Shown here: in pieces, positions 1-8,544 of the stretch
Position numbering within the stretch: position 1 is the first letter of the stretch
Layout: every line of letters starts with the position of its first letter
Assembly (NCBI RefSeq): GCF_000308515.1
Contig: NZ_BAFV01000126.1
Span: 62,001-126,000 of the forward strand
Length of the DNA: 64,000 nt
Direction of reading: 5' to 3'
Origin: Nocardia carnea NBRC 14403
GTDB taxonomy: Bacteria > Actinomycetota > Actinomycetes > Mycobacteriales > Mycobacteriaceae
Notes under the pieces: model-generated
Databases searched by the model: none
What the model was told of the DNA's origin: nothing
What the model saw: only the letters and a program-made list of their open reading frames with translations
Program-made: the position numbers and the translations under genes

Positions 1-1
1 C

Positions 2-289
2 GCGCATCTGTCGCAGTTGCCGCGCGGGCGAGCGGTGATGCTGTGGGACGGCAAACCCGCGCTCGTGCGCCCGGTCCCGTACTGGGACCGCCCCTACGCC
101 GCACAGATCCAGAAATCGCTGGCGACATACGCGCCCAAGAGTTCGCTTGAGAAACCCCGGCCGGCGCTTGAGGCGGCCCCACCGCGGTGGTGTGCGCGGA
201 TGCTGCCGCACCGGGCGGCTGCGGCGTTGCCCGAGGCTGCGCATGTGCTCACGTCCGGCCCTGCCGAGATCGAGGACCAACCGCTATGA
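2..289 (+). CDS. C-terminal end of a type IV coupling protein (TraD/TraG/VirD4-like), partial
   Basis: Open from the left window edge, so only the last about 95 residues are seen. The segment LPRGRAVMLWDGKPALVRP followed by VPYWDRPYA resembles the C-terminal end of actinobacterial conjugative coupling ATPases, which bring the relaxase-DNA complex to the transfer channel at the membrane. The Walker motifs would lie outside the window, so the family call rests on this tail and on the context: relaxase and MobC at 8.5-11 kb and DUF4913 genes directly downstream. The stop overlaps the next start (ATGA at 286-289), which points to translational coupling. The TTG at 17 is internal rather than the real start. 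Confidence 0.6.
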   Translation, partial: AHLSQLPRGRAVMLWDGKPALVRPVPYWDRPYAAQIQKSLATYAPKSSLEKPRPALEAAPPRWCARMLPHRAAAALPEAAHVLTSGPAEIEDQPL

Positions 290-927
290 CCGGTCAAGCC
301 GACAACGATATGAAGGTGAACGAGCAGGTTGGCAAGCAGCTCGCCGAACTGATGGGACGGCGCTTCGCGCCGAGCCTGCGCGATGTGGCCAACACGTTGG
401 CCGACCGCAAGTTCACCGAATTGATCAGCACCGCCAACGGCGGGCGGATCGGCCGTCAGCTCGATCAGTTGGCCGCCCGCATCGCCGAGGAGAAAATCCA
501 GGCACTGGTGCAGGGCCGAGCCGGGCCGGCCGAAACCCTGGTCTATCCCTCACTCGAGGAGTTCTGTGTCGACTTCCTGTTCCCGCTGTATGCCGCCAAC
601 CTGCATTCCACGGCGATCAAGTGGTGTCCGTCCTGGTCTGTGCATATCGCGGCGACAGTCCGGCTCGAGGCCCTGTGGCGCTCGTTCGAGCATAACCGCC
701 TGGAAGGCTTGCCCGGCGTGGCGAACTGGCTGGTCAGCATCGCAGACCCCATCATGGCGAAACTGATGGACCCCGACGGCCCGTTCGTCTTCTGCGATCC
801 GATCAAAGGCCACGAACACAACGGCGAAGACCAGGTCGCCGATCTCCCGCACACCCCACTGGCGGAGGGCACACCCTATGCCCGCCGGCACCCTCCTGAA
901 CCGGCGTCGGCCCCCGACCCGCGTTGA
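286..927 (+). CDS. DUF4913 domain protein (conjugation-region protein)
   Basis: 213 residues, starting at the ATG that overlaps the upstream stop; a longer reading from 187 would run through the coupling-protein gene and is not needed. Residues about 90-190 match the DUF4913 pattern: YPSLEEFCVDFLFPLY, then WCPSWSVH, a RLEALWRSFE helix, and DPDGPF with a following Cys. DUF4913 proteins of actinobacteria usually sit beside type IV coupling proteins on plasmids and integrative elements; their biochemical role is unknown. The N-terminal 85 residues are helical and charged. A second DUF4913 gene lies at 3345-3893, so the large gene between them is bracketed by paralogues. Confidence 0.75.
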   Translation: MTGQADNDMKVNEQVGKQLAELMGRRFAPSLRDVANTLADRKFTELISTANGGRIGRQLDQLAARIAEEKIQALVQGRAGPAETLVYPSLEEFCVDFLFPLYAANLHSTAIKWCPSWSVHIAATVRLEALWRSFEHNRLEGLPGVANWLVSIADPIMAKLMDPDGPFVFCDPIKGHEHNGEDQVADLPHTPLAEGTPYARRHPPEPASAPDPR

Positions 928-967
928 CGAGAACTAGTTCGGTGACATCGAGAACAAGGACGAGATC

Positions 968-3322
968 ATGACTACCCCTCCTTTGGAAGATCCAGGCAAA
1001 GAGCTGGCCGCCGCGCTGCGCACCGCGGTGCTGGCCGCGGTCAAAGTCGGTGAACTGCTCTACCGGCGCCGCGAGCTCATGCTGCGCCGCGAGCTGGCCG
1101 GCGCACAGTCCTCCGCGCGCGACATCGAGCGACGGGTGAATACCGAACGTCGCCTTGCCGCAGACCGGCTGCGGTCGGCGCGTCCAACCATGCGGGCACT
1201 GGCCGCGGTCACCCCGGACAGCGTCGCCACGGTCTATCGGGATGCAGTGGCCTGGCGTGATCAGCTCCCCGAGGCGAAAGAAGTCGCCGAATCCATCGAA
1301 ACCTACATGCGCGGGTTCGGCCTGGACCCCGACCAACTACGCGCGGCAGGCAAGGAATTCGCGCGACGCGTGGAGCCGACGATGCGACCGGGCCTCGACC
1401 TGAAGCTGACCAGTGACGATCACGCACGCGCGGCCGCCAACGCACCGGAATTGACCGATCATGTAGCCGCAGAACGCGACCGGATCCGACCTGCGACACT
1501 CAAGGTATTCGGGGAACATGTAGGTCCACGGCGTCGGGCGGAAGTACTGGCCGAGCTCGACCGCGTCGATGAAGCTGCGGCCCGAGCGGTCTATGAGCGC
1601 ACGCAGGGATTGACGGGCTCGCAGCAGCTGACACCGGCGATGCTGGCGGATTGGCGGGCAGCCGAGGCGATACGGTGGGCAACCAACGCTCAAGCCGGGG
1701 ATCTGGCGTTGTTCGCCGCGCTGGTGTTCGACGGCGAGGCCAGCACGGACACCGATGACTCCGATCCTGCGGCCTCACAGATGACCGACCTATGGTTGGC
1801 GTGGCGGGCGCGGGAAATCGAGGGCCTTTCACACCCCGATTTCGCGCAGCTGTCCGGACTGGTGTTCGCCGCCCAACTGGACCGTGCCCACGAGTTCATG
1901 GCCGACTTCGACCCGGACGGGTACGCAGAATGGCAGCGAATGCGCTCCATCGATCCGCAACGCGCCGATATCGCCTTGGTGCGCCGCTACGAAACCGAGC
2001 AAGCTACACAGTGGGCTGGCGAGATCGGTGACGACCTGTGGAAACACGGATTCGCGCGCACTGCCGCACAGCACCCCGACGAGGGACTCGACGATATCGC
2101 TCGGCGAGTGTGGACCGCGGCGGGAAAGCCGGAGCCGGCCTGGGATCCCGAGTCCACCACGCCGTCGCTGGAAGAGCGGTGGGCCGCCCAGACACAGGCC
2201 GCAACCCGGGTGATACAGCAGGATCCCGACCTGTGGCGGGATTGGCAGGCATGGCGCGCCGATCCCAACCACCCGCCCGTAGAGATGGCCGCCCAGGAAG
2301 CGGACATGGTCGCCGAATACCACGAGTTGATGGCCGAGACCTGGGCCGAAGACGCGCGCGAAGCGGGCACGCTGCCCGCGTCCGTATCGACGAAAACTCG
2401 CGACCAGCTGATGGCGGCGTGGCGGCTGCACACCGCCGGCCAGCAGGGCACCGACCTGCCGTCCGATGCCGACCGTGCGGTTCTCGATCGGGCGCAAGCC
2501 TGGCTTCGGTCCCGCGACCCGTTGGCATACATGGCCTATCAGGCGCATCTGGACGCGCTGCCCGACACCGACCGCACCACTGCGCGGGCGGAATTGGTGC
2601 GGGACTACGAAACCCACGAAGCACGCCGATGGGCCGAAGCTTCCGAGGTGTTGGGCCAGGTGCCTGAGGGAACTTCGACACGTGACCCTGATGCCCTGAT
2701 CAAAATGTGGCGCGCCTACACCGCCGCACGAGACGAACAACGAGCCGCACAGCAACCGGCGACATCCGGCGGAGGCGACAACACGGCCGCTGGCAACACC
2801 ACCCGGTCACGCGGGGGCCAGAGCAAAGAAGGCGGACGCACCGGCCGGTCGGCCCAATCGCAGCCACCCACGCTGAAAGAGCTGGTGGGTAACCGTATTC
2901 CTGACTGGGTCTACAGCAAGCCTGCATGGAACAGGGGCGCGGAGCGCGCCTTTCGCGGCCTTGTGGAAGCCGGCCATGACCCCAAATACCTCGCCGATAT
3001 CGTGGCGAAGCTTCGTCACCATGAGGCACGAAGTCCGGTGGCGCTCACGATCTGGGCAATGCGTGAAGCGGTGGGCCAAAACGGTGCCGACCCGGCCGGC
3101 ACTGGCACGAACAACAGTAATGAGAACCCGGCCGACCAGGGCCCGGGGCGTGGACCGACGACGGCGGGGATGGATCCGGCGGCCGCGCGAGCATGGAAGG
3201 TCGCCAATCGTGCGTTCGGGACCGCGCCGACCTCGCCAGTACAGCCTTCGTCAGGTACGACCCCGGGGTCGACGGTTCCGCCGATGGGATCACCACACCG
3301 TTCCCACGACCAGAGCCGATGA
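968..3322 (+). CDS. Large charged repeat-containing protein, conjugation-region hypothetical
   Basis: 784 residues, ATG at 968 behind AAGGA at 956-960. I do not recognise a family. The N-terminal third is helical and Arg/Glu-rich (residues about 15-70 could form a coiled coil). Residues about 270-610 hold three imperfect repeats in which a Trp-rich segment (LWLAWRARE, LWRDWQAWRAD, MAYQAHLDA) is followed by an acidic helix of the type ALVRRYETEQATQWAGE, MVAEYHELMAETWAED and LVRDYETHEARRWAE. Residues about 610-660 are Gly/Gln/Arg-rich and disordered, followed by a compact segment (LKELVGNRIPDWVYSKP) and a Pro/Ser tail. No signal peptide or membrane segment. Flanked by two DUF4913 genes, so a role in DNA transfer or mating-complex assembly is plausible but unproven. 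Confidence 0.7.
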   Translation: MTTPPLEDPGKELAAALRTAVLAAVKVGELLYRRRELMLRRELAGAQSSARDIERRVNTERRLAADRLRSARPTMRALAAVTPDSVATVYRDAVAWRDQLPEAKEVAESIETYMRGFGLDPDQLRAAGKEFARRVEPTMRPGLDLKLTSDDHARAAANAPELTDHVAAERDRIRPATLKVFGEHVGPRRRAEVLAELDRVDEAAARAVYERTQGLTGSQQLTPAMLADWRAAEAIRWATNAQAGDLALFAALVFDGEASTDTDDSDPAASQMTDLWLAWRAREIEGLSHPDFAQLSGLVFAAQLDRAHEFMADFDPDGYAEWQRMRSIDPQRADIALVRRYETEQATQWAGEIGDDLWKHGFARTAAQHPDEGLDDIARRVWTAAGKPEPAWDPESTTPSLEERWAAQTQAATRVIQQDPDLWRDWQAWRADPNHPPVEMAAQEADMVAEYHELMAETWAEDAREAGTLPASVSTKTRDQLMAAWRLHTAGQQGTDLPSDADRAVLDRAQAWLRSRDPLAYMAYQAHLDALPDTDRTTARAELVRDYETHEARRWAEASEVLGQVPEGTSTRDPDALIKMWRAYTAARDEQRAAQQPATSGGGDNTAAGNTTRSRGGQSKEGGRTGRSAQSQPPTLKELVGNRIPDWVYSKPAWNRGAERAFRGLVEAGHDPKYLADIVAKLRHHEARSPVALTIWAMREAVGQNGADPAGTGTNNSNENPADQGPGRGPTTAGMDPAAARAWKVANRAFGTAPTSPVQPSSGTTPGSTVPPMGSPHRSHDQSR

Positions 3323-3344
3323 CCGACCAAGGAGGTCAACGCCG

Positions 3345-3893
3345 ATGGATGATCAGCAAATCGACACCGAGGTGGCCCGCCAGATCCAAGCGCTGGTGGC
3401 CAAGACCGCAGCCAAGAAGCTCGCGCAGATCCTCGAGGCCGATCCCGACCTCGCACGCACGATCGAGACACAGGCACAGCAGACCGCGGAAGCGCAACTT
3501 GCACGGCTCGCTGCCGAAGCCGCCCAGAGCGCGGCACCGCGGCGTTTCGCCCATGTTGGCGAATGGGTAGATGAATATCTGTCCTACGCCTATTGGCGTG
3601 ATGTAGAAGGCATCGGAGACAGCGACCTCCGCTGGTGTGCGCATTGGGGGGAGCACCCCGAGGCTGCTGAGCGTCTGGGTCCTCTGTTTCAGCGCTACCT
3701 TGAGCTATCGGGCACACCCGAGGGCATGTTGTCGTGGTGGGAAGATGCCGATCACGCCATGACGAAGCTGATGGCCAAGAACGGACCGTTCAGCCGGTGC
3801 AGCCCGGGGAAGCACTACGACGGCGAGGACGCACAAAACCTGCATTGCGAACCCGCGCCAGACGAGATCGTGCAGCAATGGACAGCGCTGTGA
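3345..3893 (+). CDS. DUF4913 domain protein, second copy
   Basis: 182 residues. The ATG at 3345 has a strong ribosome site (GGAGGT at 3331-3336); upstream in-frame codons overlap the preceding gene and lack protein character. N-terminal 65 residues form an Ala/Gln/Lys-rich helix; the DUF4913 part follows with WVDEYLSYAYWR, LRWCAHWGEHPEA, a LGPLFQRYLELS helix and KNGPFSRCSPG. It is distantly related to the protein at 286-927. The short gap behind the large repeat protein suggests one operon with the coupling-protein gene. Confidence 0.72.
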   Translation: MDDQQIDTEVARQIQALVAKTAAKKLAQILEADPDLARTIETQAQQTAEAQLARLAAEAAQSAAPRRFAHVGEWVDEYLSYAYWRDVEGIGDSDLRWCAHWGEHPEAAERLGPLFQRYLELSGTPEGMLSWWEDADHAMTKLMAKNGPFSRCSPGKHYDGEDAQNLHCEPAPDEIVQQWTAL

Positions 3894-4194
3894 GCGCCAG
3901 TCCTGTCGAAAAAGTCCGTCGACTCTGCGTCATCTCACCCGATCGTCATGAGTGGGCCGCAGCAGCAGTGCTGGAACAGATTTTGTGCCCTTTACCTGGA
4001 TGGCGCCGCGATGGACACGGGCGGTACTGCTCGGCGGGATCGCCGGTGCGGTCCTGGACTCGATGCTGTCCCAACATGTCGGTACCGGCCGCCATCATCA
4101 ACCGATCGGCTCCATCGAGCCAACACTGTTCGACATCACCTGACCGCTCGCGCCGCGGGCTACCGGAGACAGGTAACGACGAAAGAGAGCCGCC
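3894..4194 (+). other. 301-bp stretch without a firm gene
   Basis: Several short frames are open here. One runs from GTG 3952 to 4143 and encodes a hydrophobic segment (RAVLLGGIAGAVLDSML) that could be a small membrane protein. Another runs from ATG 3878 to 4198 and looks Cys/Arg-rich without a pattern. Neither has a clear ribosome site, so I call no gene. Confidence 0.4.
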
Positions 4195-4479
4195 ATGAGC
4201 ACCGACATAGAACAGGCCGAACGACGCGCCATCGCCCGCCAGCTCCACCACGCGACATCCGGAGCCAGTGAGGTCACAACAGCTCTCGACATGTGGTGCG
4301 GCAACGGTGACTACGCCACCGCCTCCGAACAGACACGCGACGCAGCCGGGCTGCGCGCCCTCGCCGAACTGGAAGCCACAGTGGAGAACCTGACTGCGGT
4401 CCTGGAACACCTCGCGAGCACCGTCGCCGGACCAGGGACGCCGAGCAGGCCCACCGGTGAGGTTCAACAGACCCACTAG
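4195..4479 (+). CDS. Small hypothetical helical protein
   Basis: 94 residues, ATG at 4195 preceded by a purine-rich GAAAGAGAG stretch. The sequence is predicted helical with many Glu, Ala and Thr (AERRAIARQLHHATSGA, LRALAELEATVENLTAVLEH) and no membrane segment or Cys pair. I recognise no family. It ends just before the operator and DUF2975 gene and reads in the same direction as the conjugation genes. Confidence 0.6.
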   Translation: MSTDIEQAERRAIARQLHHATSGASEVTTALDMWCGNGDYATASEQTRDAAGLRALAELEATVENLTAVLEHLASTVAGPGTPSRPTGEVQQTH

Positions 4480-4541
4480 CCGGAATCGCCGCAGGCTGCC
4501 CACCGCCCTGGCCGCTCCGCAGCGCCTGCTACGAGCGATGC

Positions 4542-4573
4542 TATCGTATCCCGATATGTATCGGGAAACGATA
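4542..4573. promoter_or_regulatory. 32-bp palindromic operator upstream of the DUF2975/XRE pair
   Basis: Two 16-bp half sites, TATCGTATCCCGATAT and the complement of TATCGTTTCCCGATAC, agree at 14 of 16 positions and meet without a spacer at 4557/4558. A palindrome this long just upstream of a membrane protein/regulator pair is probably the binding site of the regulator encoded at 5245 or of another dimeric repressor. It argues for a start of the next gene downstream of 4573. Confidence 0.7.
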
Positions 4574-4606
4574 GGGTCGCGGGAGCCAGCTGGTCAGCGA
4601 TCCAGG

Positions 4607-5248
4607 ATGCGTGCGGGTTTCCGCCAGCACAGCACCGCCGAAACATGCGATTCCGGCGGATGCCTCAACGACGAGCACAACGCTGGCCCAGACGGCCAAG
4701 GCCGAGCGGAGGTCACCATCAACCTGACAAGGCCGCTTCGGATACTGCTGTTCGCAGGGTTGCTGTACACCATGGTCAGCGAAGTGGTGCAGGTCATCGT
4801 GTGGCCCTCGGTCTGGCTCGAGCGCGACCTCGTTGTCGATGGGATGCCGGTCGAAAAGGTACAGGTCAGCATGAGCGGAGCTGGTTGGCTCGAGCGGGTG
4901 GCCTGTGCTGGGCCGATGGTGTTGCTCGTGGCGTTGGCCGCGTTTCCCGTCTTCGCGGTGGTTCGCCGGATAGCTCGGGAAGGCATCACCGGTGACAACA
5001 TTTTCGCGGCTGCTTTGAACACTCGAATTCGAGCATCGTTCCGGTGGTGCTGCCTCGCGCTGCTCGTCTATTTCGCCGCCTCGTTCGTGTCCGATTGGCT
5101 GCTGGGCCAGCACCTCGGCGGCGATGTCTCTCAGCCGCCCAGTGGCATCGCGGTCGTGCTTCTCGTCGGCGGGGGCGCCGCCTGCACGTTCCTCGATGCG
5201 GCGAAATATGGGCGCGGTCTGCGCAGTGAACTGGACACGATCCTATGA
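4607..5248 (+). CDS. DUF2975 family membrane protein
   Basis: From ATG 4607 the product is about 213 residues. The frame is open further upstream, but that would place the palindromic operator inside the gene. There are four hydrophobic segments: PLRILLFAGLLYTMVSEVVQ, the region around PMVLLVALAAFPVFAVV, CCLALLVYFAASFVS, and GIAVVLLVGGGAACTF. The order of helices, the FAAALNTRIRASF segment between helices 2 and 3, and the C-terminal LRSELDTIL match DUF2975 proteins, which are commonly encoded next to a YozG-type XRE regulator. That partner is present here with a 4-bp overlap. The role is unknown; I infer a membrane sensor or anti-regulator. The exact start is uncertain. Confidence 0.7.
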   Translation: MRAGFRQHSTAETCDSGGCLNDEHNAGPDGQGRAEVTINLTRPLRILLFAGLLYTMVSEVVQVIVWPSVWLERDLVVDGMPVEKVQVSMSGAGWLERVACAGPMVLLVALAAFPVFAVVRRIAREGITGDNIFAAALNTRIRASFRWCCLALLVYFAASFVSDWLLGQHLGGDVSQPPSGIAVVLLVGGGAACTFLDAAKYGRGLRSELDTIL

Positions 5249-5553
5249 ACACCGCCACCGCCACCGGCACCTCCAACGATCACGAGATCGAGATCAGGGT
5301 GGATGCGCTGAGGCGGCAGCGAGGCCTGACGTGGGCCGAGCTGGCCCGTCGCGCCGATATCACCGAAGCGAACCTGTACGCACTACAACGCGGCGATAAG
5401 ACCGGCATCCGTTTCGGAACGCTGCGACGCGTGTGTGATGCGCTGGAGTGCACCCCGGGACAACTGCTGGTCTACACCCCGGAATCATCTGAGTCCGATG
5501 CCGGTTCTTCGACACCACCGCAGCCGGCTCCGGCGCAGGTTTCCCGTGCCTGA
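5245..5553 (+). CDS. XRE-family (YozG-type) HTH regulator
   Basis: 102 residues; its ATG overlaps the DUF2975 stop. Residues about 14-75 form a Cro/C1-type helix-turn-helix: VDALRRQRGLTWAELARRAD, then ITEANLYALQRGDKTGIRF, then LRRVCDALECTPGQLL. This is the short regulator class usually paired with DUF2975 proteins. The last 25 residues are Ser/Pro-rich. It probably binds the palindrome at 4542-4573 and controls its own operon. Confidence 0.85.
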   Translation: MNTATATGTSNDHEIEIRVDALRRQRGLTWAELARRADITEANLYALQRGDKTGIRFGTLRRVCDALECTPGQLLVYTPESSESDAGSSTPPQPAPAQVSRA

Positions 5554-5643
5554 ACCCGCAATCCGCTGCCGACCTGCAACGCACTCGACAACGCTGCTCG
5601 GTGTGCTCGGCACCCCACCGACAGTGAGGGCGGGCTCTCGGTA

Positions 5644-6927
5644 ATGGTCCACTCTCGCCTGACGAACCACGCGACCAGCAACGCCCCGACACCTCTGGAA
5701 ACCCTCGCTATGGGCAGGTACTGCCACGAATGCGGCTACGCGCTCAGCGACCCAGAAGCCAACTACTGCTCGAAAACCCACCAGGGCCGGGCCAAGAACC
5801 GCCGCCGACTCACGCGGCAGCGAGCCGGCGGCGACTGGGTTCAGTGCCCCACACCGCACTTCGACGCCTTCCCCGACCACGGAGCAGCCGTGATCGGCGC
5901 CGCGCACCGAGGCGGCCTGGCCTACATGTGTGGATGCGGCAGTCATCACGTCTGGCCCTCGCTCCCACCTGACTCGAGGAACGTGCCGTACTGCCTGTGG
6001 TGCGCCGCACCGCTGTCCTCGACCACGAGCGTGTACTGCAACGAGGACCACGCCACCAGACAGGAGAACGCCCACCATCGTGCCGCCGCTGGAGCCCAGC
6101 CGTGCTCCGACCAGGACAACAAAGGATGGGAGCACCGCGGAACCGCCCTGCTATGGGCGCGGCAACATAAGAAGACATCCTGGATCTACCGTTGCCCGTG
6201 CGCTCTCTTCCACATCCGATCGAGCATCGAGATCGATCGACTGCGTGTGCGGCTGCTGCCTGACTCCGCGACCACGACCTACGTCCATGGCACCACGCCC
6301 AGATCAGCTTTTCGGTCCGACCCTGGTGAACGGGTATGGCATGGCACCGTATCCGCTGCTCTCGCGGTCAGCCCGACCGTGGTGGCGACCGACGGGTCGG
6401 CCAAAGCCGGGAGTATCGGATGGAGCTTCGTTGCCAGCGACGGCCGATGGGCCATGGGTGGAGGCCACGACCGCGATCGCCCGCAGCGACTCGTCGATCA
6501 CGGGCTGATGACGACATACGCAGAGCTACGCGGTCTCCTGCTGGCCTTGAACGCTTTCGATTTCGACCGGCCTCTGGTTTTCCTCCTCGACAGCGCCCCG
6601 GCCATAACATTGGCACGCCGGTGGCGGGCGGGCGCACTCACGGCGATGCCTAAGGGGTACAACAGCGCCCCGTACCGAAAAGGCCAGGCCTCGGCTTTGA
6701 CACAGCTGGCCGAGCGTGTGCACCGCCACGAAGCACCCCTGTCGTTCACCCGGATATCTGCCCATACAGGGCATCTCCTGAACGAAGCCGCGGACAGCCT
6801 TGCCAGCATTGGACGTAGGTACTACCAACGCGACGTCCCGTACAGCAAGGGCTTCAACCGTGCGGATGGACTCGTGCAAGCGTTTCTTCAGTCACCTTCC
6901 GCAGAAGCATTGGTCTCGGAGTGCTGA
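5644..6927 (+). CDS. Zinc-finger/RNase H-fold fusion protein
   Basis: 427 residues from ATG 5644; an alternative ATG at 5710 would begin directly at the first finger and is equally possible. The N-terminal half has two Cys-rich units of the same plan, RYCHECGYALSDPEANYC (about 24-42) and YCLWCAAPLSSTTSVYC (about 116-132), plus a CGCGSHH segment, all likely zinc-binding. The C-terminal half is an RNase H fold with the four acidic positions in order: ATDGSAKAGSIGW (D), TTYAELRGLLLAL (E), VFLLDSAPA (D), ISAHTGHLLNEAADSLA (H and D). It should cut RNA in RNA-DNA hybrids. The fusion to paired fingers is unusual, and its place on a mobile element suggests a role in plasmid-type replication or transfer. 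Confidence 0.75.
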   Translation: MVHSRLTNHATSNAPTPLETLAMGRYCHECGYALSDPEANYCSKTHQGRAKNRRRLTRQRAGGDWVQCPTPHFDAFPDHGAAVIGAAHRGGLAYMCGCGSHHVWPSLPPDSRNVPYCLWCAAPLSSTTSVYCNEDHATRQENAHHRAAAGAQPCSDQDNKGWEHRGTALLWARQHKKTSWIYRCPCALFHIRSSIEIDRLRVRLLPDSATTTYVHGTTPRSAFRSDPGERVWHGTVSAALAVSPTVVATDGSAKAGSIGWSFVASDGRWAMGGGHDRDRPQRLVDHGLMTTYAELRGLLLALNAFDFDRPLVFLLDSAPAITLARRWRAGALTAMPKGYNSAPYRKGQASALTQLAERVHRHEAPLSFTRISAHTGHLLNEAADSLASIGRRYYQRDVPYSKGFNRADGLVQAFLQSPSAEALVSEC

Positions 6928-7549
6928 GGCACACTTGCCGGTGCTGGCTGTTTTCACCCACTCGCCACCCGCTCCGGACGCCGACCCAGCCACATCAGCA
7001 TGGCCAGACGGAACACACTCGATAGATCGGAGTCCAGAAAGCCAGCCGCGGATCGCCCAGTCAAGTCGGTTCGCGATCTTCCACTGGGCAAGTACCGTGC
7101 AGGCCAATCAGCCTGGCGAACTGCACCACATCAACACTGTCAGGTGGGGCATCTCGTCCATCCCTCCGGCAATCGCTCGACCATGCCAGGCATCGGACCA
7201 GCGCCCACGGTTGCCGGTCCGCGGTGTCCAACTCACCGAGAACGACAGCTCGAGTTTGTCGGCACGATCTGCCATCGTGGTGGTCGTGAATCGTCAGCCT
7301 GGACTTCAACGGGCCAACCCCGATTTCACCGGACCGTGCACCGCGGGCCGGCAACCTTTCGTCTCGCATGTCGCAGCGACAGCGGGGCGCGGCCAGGGCA
7401 CCGGTTTTCGAATCGGTGCAGTCCAGGCTGACACCGCCGGCCCGGCACACCGGCACGGTAAATTTCACCAGGCGATTCGGAGGCGTGGCCCGGTGGATTC
7501 TGCGATGACTACCCGCAGTGGTTTCCAGTGTTTGTGGAGGTAGGGATCT
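6928..7549. other. 622-bp stretch with no convincing gene
   Basis: Lower GC than its neighbours. Long frames are open on both strands but show none of the actinobacterial third-position bias, no recognisable domain and no ribosome site, except the GGAGG at 7536-7540 that belongs to the integrase gene. It may be a decayed gene or an attachment/regulatory region; I found no tRNA-like fold. Confidence 0.4.
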
Positions 7550-8506
7550 GTGGAGGCTGTGCGGCTTTCGGGCATTGACCTGGCCCGGTTGCGTATCGGG
7601 GGTCCGGCCGCGCTCGACGGTGCGATGCGTGACGGCTTCCGGCTGTACCTGGCGGGGCAGGGGTTCGCGGAATCGACGCAAACCACCTACTACAAGCGGG
7701 CGCGAGGATTCCTGAAGTGGCTGATGGGTACCGACGCGCATCGGGAGGCGCTCACCGATTCGACGGCTCGTGATGATGCGGTGCTCGACTATTTGTCGAC
7801 GACCACGGTGGCTACGCGCAAGGTGACCCTCGCGGCGATCCGTGCGCTGTACGACTGGCTCGGGTTGGGGCCGGTTCGCGTGGATCCGGTCACCGTGGAT
7901 CGGGCGCGGCCGCCAGTGCTCTCCGATATCGAGCAGTCGGGTGTATTGGACGCGGCGGCCGCGCGCTCTGCGCGCGATTACGCGCTGATTGTGTCGTGGC
8001 TCGATGTCGGGCCGCGGCCGTCGGAGATGCGGCGTCTGGACATCGGTGACGCCGAGTTGTCGGCACGCGGGGGGCGGCTGCTGTTGACCCGCCCGGACGG
8101 GCAGAAGCGGTGGGCGGAGCTTACGCAGGCGACGACCTGGGTGCTGTTGGGGTGGCGCACCACCCGCACCACCCTACTGGGGCCACGTCGCGCAAAGTCG
8201 GGGCCGCTGTTCGTCACGCTGAGCCGGTACGGGCGGATCCAAGCCGATCAGAGCGTGGAATACATTGTCGGTGAGATCGGCCAAGACGCCGGCATCGAGG
8301 GCCTCACGCCGTGGACGCTGCGAGCGACGGTCAAGGCCCGCCTGTACGCGACAGGCATGTCGGCCACCGAGGTCGCCGCGCGGATGGGCCAGAGCTATGT
8401 CGACTCTCCACAGGTTCGGGCCCTCTTCGTAGACTCCGATACCGTGCCGGCCGCGCCCCGCCGCTCGGCGGCGTCCGGTCAGCTGAGCTTGGAACTCGGC
8501 GTCTGA
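7550..8506 (+). CDS. Tyrosine recombinase/integrase-like protein with degenerate active site
   Basis: 318 residues, GTG start with GGAGG 9 bases upstream. Residues about 25-110 resemble a SAM-like core-binding domain (FRLYLAGQGFAESTQTTYYK). The catalytic domain shows the first Arg in WLDVGPRPSEMRRLDIGD and the second in LTPWTLRATVKARLYATGM. The usual box-II His is Trp, the LGH motif reads MGQ, and the expected tyrosine position falls in VRALFVDSD without Tyr (the nearest is SYVDSP). It may therefore be inactive in strand exchange or use an unusual residue. It faces the relaxase gene across 38 bp. Confidence 0.75.
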   Translation: MEAVRLSGIDLARLRIGGPAALDGAMRDGFRLYLAGQGFAESTQTTYYKRARGFLKWLMGTDAHREALTDSTARDDAVLDYLSTTTVATRKVTLAAIRALYDWLGLGPVRVDPVTVDRARPPVLSDIEQSGVLDAAAARSARDYALIVSWLDVGPRPSEMRRLDIGDAELSARGGRLLLTRPDGQKRWAELTQATTWVLLGWRTTRTTLLGPRRAKSGPLFVTLSRYGRIQADQSVEYIVGEIGQDAGIEGLTPWTLRATVKARLYATGMSATEVAARMGQSYVDSPQVRALFVDSDTVPAAPRRSAASGQLSLELGV

Positions 8507-8544
8507 CGCGCCGGGCGGCCGCGCGCAGCGGAGGCGTGGTCTTT

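Noticed and set aside
7380..7440. tRNA or att-site core (GGTTTTCGAATCGG)
   Set aside because: Resembles a T-arm, but no acceptor, D or anticodon stems can be built around it.
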